DNA from: Candidatus Caenarcanum sp.
GTDB lineage: Bacteria; Cyanobacteriota; Vampirovibrionia; Gastranaerophilales; UBA9971
Length of the DNA: 6,715 bases
Direction of reading: 5' to 3'
Assembly: GCA_020720345.1 (NCBI GenBank)
Contig: DYOT01000048.1
Coordinates: 1 to 6,715, forward strand
Of the stretch, positions 5,364 to 6,715 are shown one piece after another. The notes beneath the pieces are model-generated. The model was not told where the DNA came from, did no database searches, and was given only the letters and a program-made list of their open reading frames with translations. How positions within the stretch are numbered: position 1 is the stretch's first letter; each line of letters opens with the position of its first letter. The position numbers and the translations under genes are program-made.

Positions 5364-6711
5364 CATTCAGATAAGGAAAAAATTACCTGTTGATGCTGAA
5401 CAAAAACAAAATCCTGAAACCGATAGTGGTTTACAGGATCAACAGTCTTCTTCAGGGTATAAAGCCTCTATAGATTATTCCAAAAGTGACGTTAATATCA
5501 GTCAGGTTATTTTTGATTTTAAAAATACTTTGAAGGCGATAGGAGCCTCTAAAGAGGTTAATGATGAAGTTGAAACCTATTTAAATCTGGTTGAAATCCA
5601 GGCTTCAAAGGAAAATGCTTCGCAAAGAATTATCAGGTCTAATCTTAAAAATGCAGCAGCTGTCCTCGACACATATATTTCCGAAACGCTCAATAAACCT
5701 TCAAATGTTGTAAATAACTGGATAGACGCACTTTTATTGCAAAAAATTGACTATAAGACAGATAAACCAATTCCGGCAACCATAATCCAAAGCCATTCCG
5801 AAGAAAAAAATGTCACACTGAACTCGTTTCAGGGTCCATCCGGCAGTGAAGGTCAAGCAACAAGCATACAGTCAGACGATGGAAAGATGCTGAACTTGAT
5901 TCAGCATGACAATTCAATTAGAAATAATAGTCCTGAAAACGCAAAACTTGAAGAATTATATAATAAAGCATCAAAAGTTGCTGATTCTGGAAATTATACC
6001 AAGGCGCTTTCCATATATGAAAAGCTTATTCCTTTTTCCCAAAAAGTTAACAACCCCGAAATTCAGGCAAAACTTTATATGGACAAGGCTTATATCCATG
6101 ACATTAACGGCGATTTTGTTAAGGCTCTGGACAGTTATAATAATGCGGCGAATCTTGCTTCTCAGACAGGAAACCAGAAAGTTCAAGCTGAAGCGCATTA
6201 TAATATCGGCGCTATTTATGATGATTTTGGAAAAACTGATGCCGCGTTAAATCATTATTACGAATCACTTTCCCTTGATGGACAGGTAGAAAACCTGAGA
6301 GGGCAAACTCTGACATTAAATGATGTAGGTAATATTTATTCTGGCGGGAATGATTATAAACAAGCGCTTGACCATTACAAAGTCGGATTTGCCCTCACAA
6401 ATGAAACCCGAGATAATGCGGGGAAATCATGTATATTAAGCAACGTAGCGGGAGTATTCAGGGATATTGGGCAGGATGATAAGGCTCTAAAGTATTATCG
6501 TAATTCTATCAAAATAGATTCAGCGATAGGCAACACAGAAGGCTATGCAAAAAGCTATGAACAGGCAGGAGATATAATGTTTAGAAATAATATGACAGAA
6601 AAAGCAGGAAATTTATATAAAAAATCTCTTCTTGCCGCGCAAAAAGTTGGCGATCAGAGTTGGGCTTCTAAAATTCTTGATAAACTGCAACAAAATTCTA
6701 TTTCTTATTAA
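5320..6711 (+). CDS. TPR-repeat protein with TTG start
   Basis: This is a 463-residue protein, probably a scaffold for protein contacts. Residues 1-55 are polar and low in structure after an aromatic start (GIYPVNFYPYN). Residues 57-145 look helical. Residues 165-197 are encoded by an inserted palindromic repeat. Six tetratricopeptide repeats follow at exact 40-residue spacing: about 209-242, 249-282, 289-322, 329-362, 369-402 and 409-442. They carry the usual small/aromatic pattern (for example AEAHYNIGAIYDDFGKTDAA and KALKYYRNSIKI). The 40-residue period fits the longer TPR variety of the LGN/Rap/TPR_12 type. There is no signal peptide or membrane helix. The start is TTG: the frame is closed upstream by TAG at 5299-5301 and contains no ATG before the conserved region, while AAGAAGG ends 8 bases before TTG 5320. 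A second TTG at 5326 is possible but worse spaced. The binding partner cannot be named from the neighbours. Confidence 0.9.
   Translation: MGLNGIYPVNFYPYNIQIRKKLPVDAEQKQNPETDSGLQDQQSSSGYKASIDYSKSDVNISQVIFDFKNTLKAIGASKEVNDEVETYLNLVEIQASKENASQRIIRSNLKNAAAVLDTYISETLNKPSNVVNNWIDALLLQKIDYKTDKPIPATIIQSHSEEKNVTLNSFQGPSGSEGQATSIQSDDGKMLNLIQHDNSIRNNSPENAKLEELYNKASKVADSGNYTKALSIYEKLIPFSQKVNNPEIQAKLYMDKAYIHDINGDFVKALDSYNNAANLASQTGNQKVQAEAHYNIGAIYDDFGKTDAALNHYYESLSLDGQVENLRGQTLTLNDVGNIYSGGNDYKQALDHYKVGFALTNETRDNAGKSCILSNVAGVFRDIGQDDKALKYYRNSIKIDSAIGNTEGYAKSYEQAGDIMFRNNMTEKAGNLYKKSLLAAQKVGDQSWASKILDKLQQNSISY
5812..5910. repeat. dispersed-type palindromic element inside the TPR gene
   Basis: Left arm 5812-5840 and right arm 5878-5910 form an imperfect inverted repeat: reading the right arm in reverse complement gives GTCA..CTGAA.....TTCAG..TC...CCATC, as on the left. 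Each arm is itself a small hairpin: CTGAA-CTCGT-TTCAG on the left and ATGCTGAA-CTTGA-TTCAGCAT on the right. The sequence GTCATGCTGAA..TTCAGCATC resembles a repeat common across many bacterial genomes, whose translations (LNSFQG, MLN.QHD) turn up in unrelated proteins. That recognition is from memory. Here the element is in frame and stop-free, and it contributes residues 165-197. Confidence 0.75.
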
Positions 6712-6715
6712 TCTT

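Noticed and set aside
5906..6250. 114-codon frame within the TPR gene
   Set aside because: It is an alternative frame of the TPR array, rich in Ile/Leu/Arg without any domain pattern.

Overview
The window is AT-rich bacterial DNA. The best guess for the source is a non-photosynthetic relative of cyanobacteria (Melainabacteria/Gastranaerophilales type). This rests on a secreted three-repeat SLH protein, many TTT/AAA-rich codons, small EF-hand proteins and a TPR protein with no metabolic partners. The assignment is an inference from general gene style, not from a marker gene, and other AT-rich didermic lineages are possible.

Layout: (1) 51-1199 (+) encodes an exported SLH-domain protein with a beta-rich C-terminal region. 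It ends at a very strong bidirectional hairpin (1210-1255). (2) On the opposite strand, a 68-residue proline-rich protein of unknown function (1265-1471) converges on the same hairpin. Upstream of it lies pyruvate kinase (1644-3089), which has a good promoter at 3124-3152. (3) 3158-5120 (+) holds two tandem EF-hand genes. An 883-bp block containing the leader and nearly the whole reading frame is repeated at a spacing of 1026 bp with one visible difference, while the last ~20 codons and the 3' flanks have diverged. A hairpin lies between the copies. (4) 5232-6711 (+) holds a possible 43-codon upstream reading frame that overlaps a TTG-started 463-residue protein with six 40-residue TPR repeats. 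This gene carries an in-frame, ~100-bp inverted-repeat element that looks like a dispersed palindromic repeat encoding part of the linker between its N-terminal region and the TPR array.

The genes do not form an obvious single pathway. Pyruvate kinase is core glycolysis. The SLH, EF-hand and TPR genes look like lineage-specific envelope, calcium-binding and protein-interaction genes. No tRNA, rRNA, CRISPR array, transposase or recognisable defence system is visible. The points most worth a second look are the homogenised EF-hand pair with its palindromic leader, and the palindromic element inside the TPR coding sequence.
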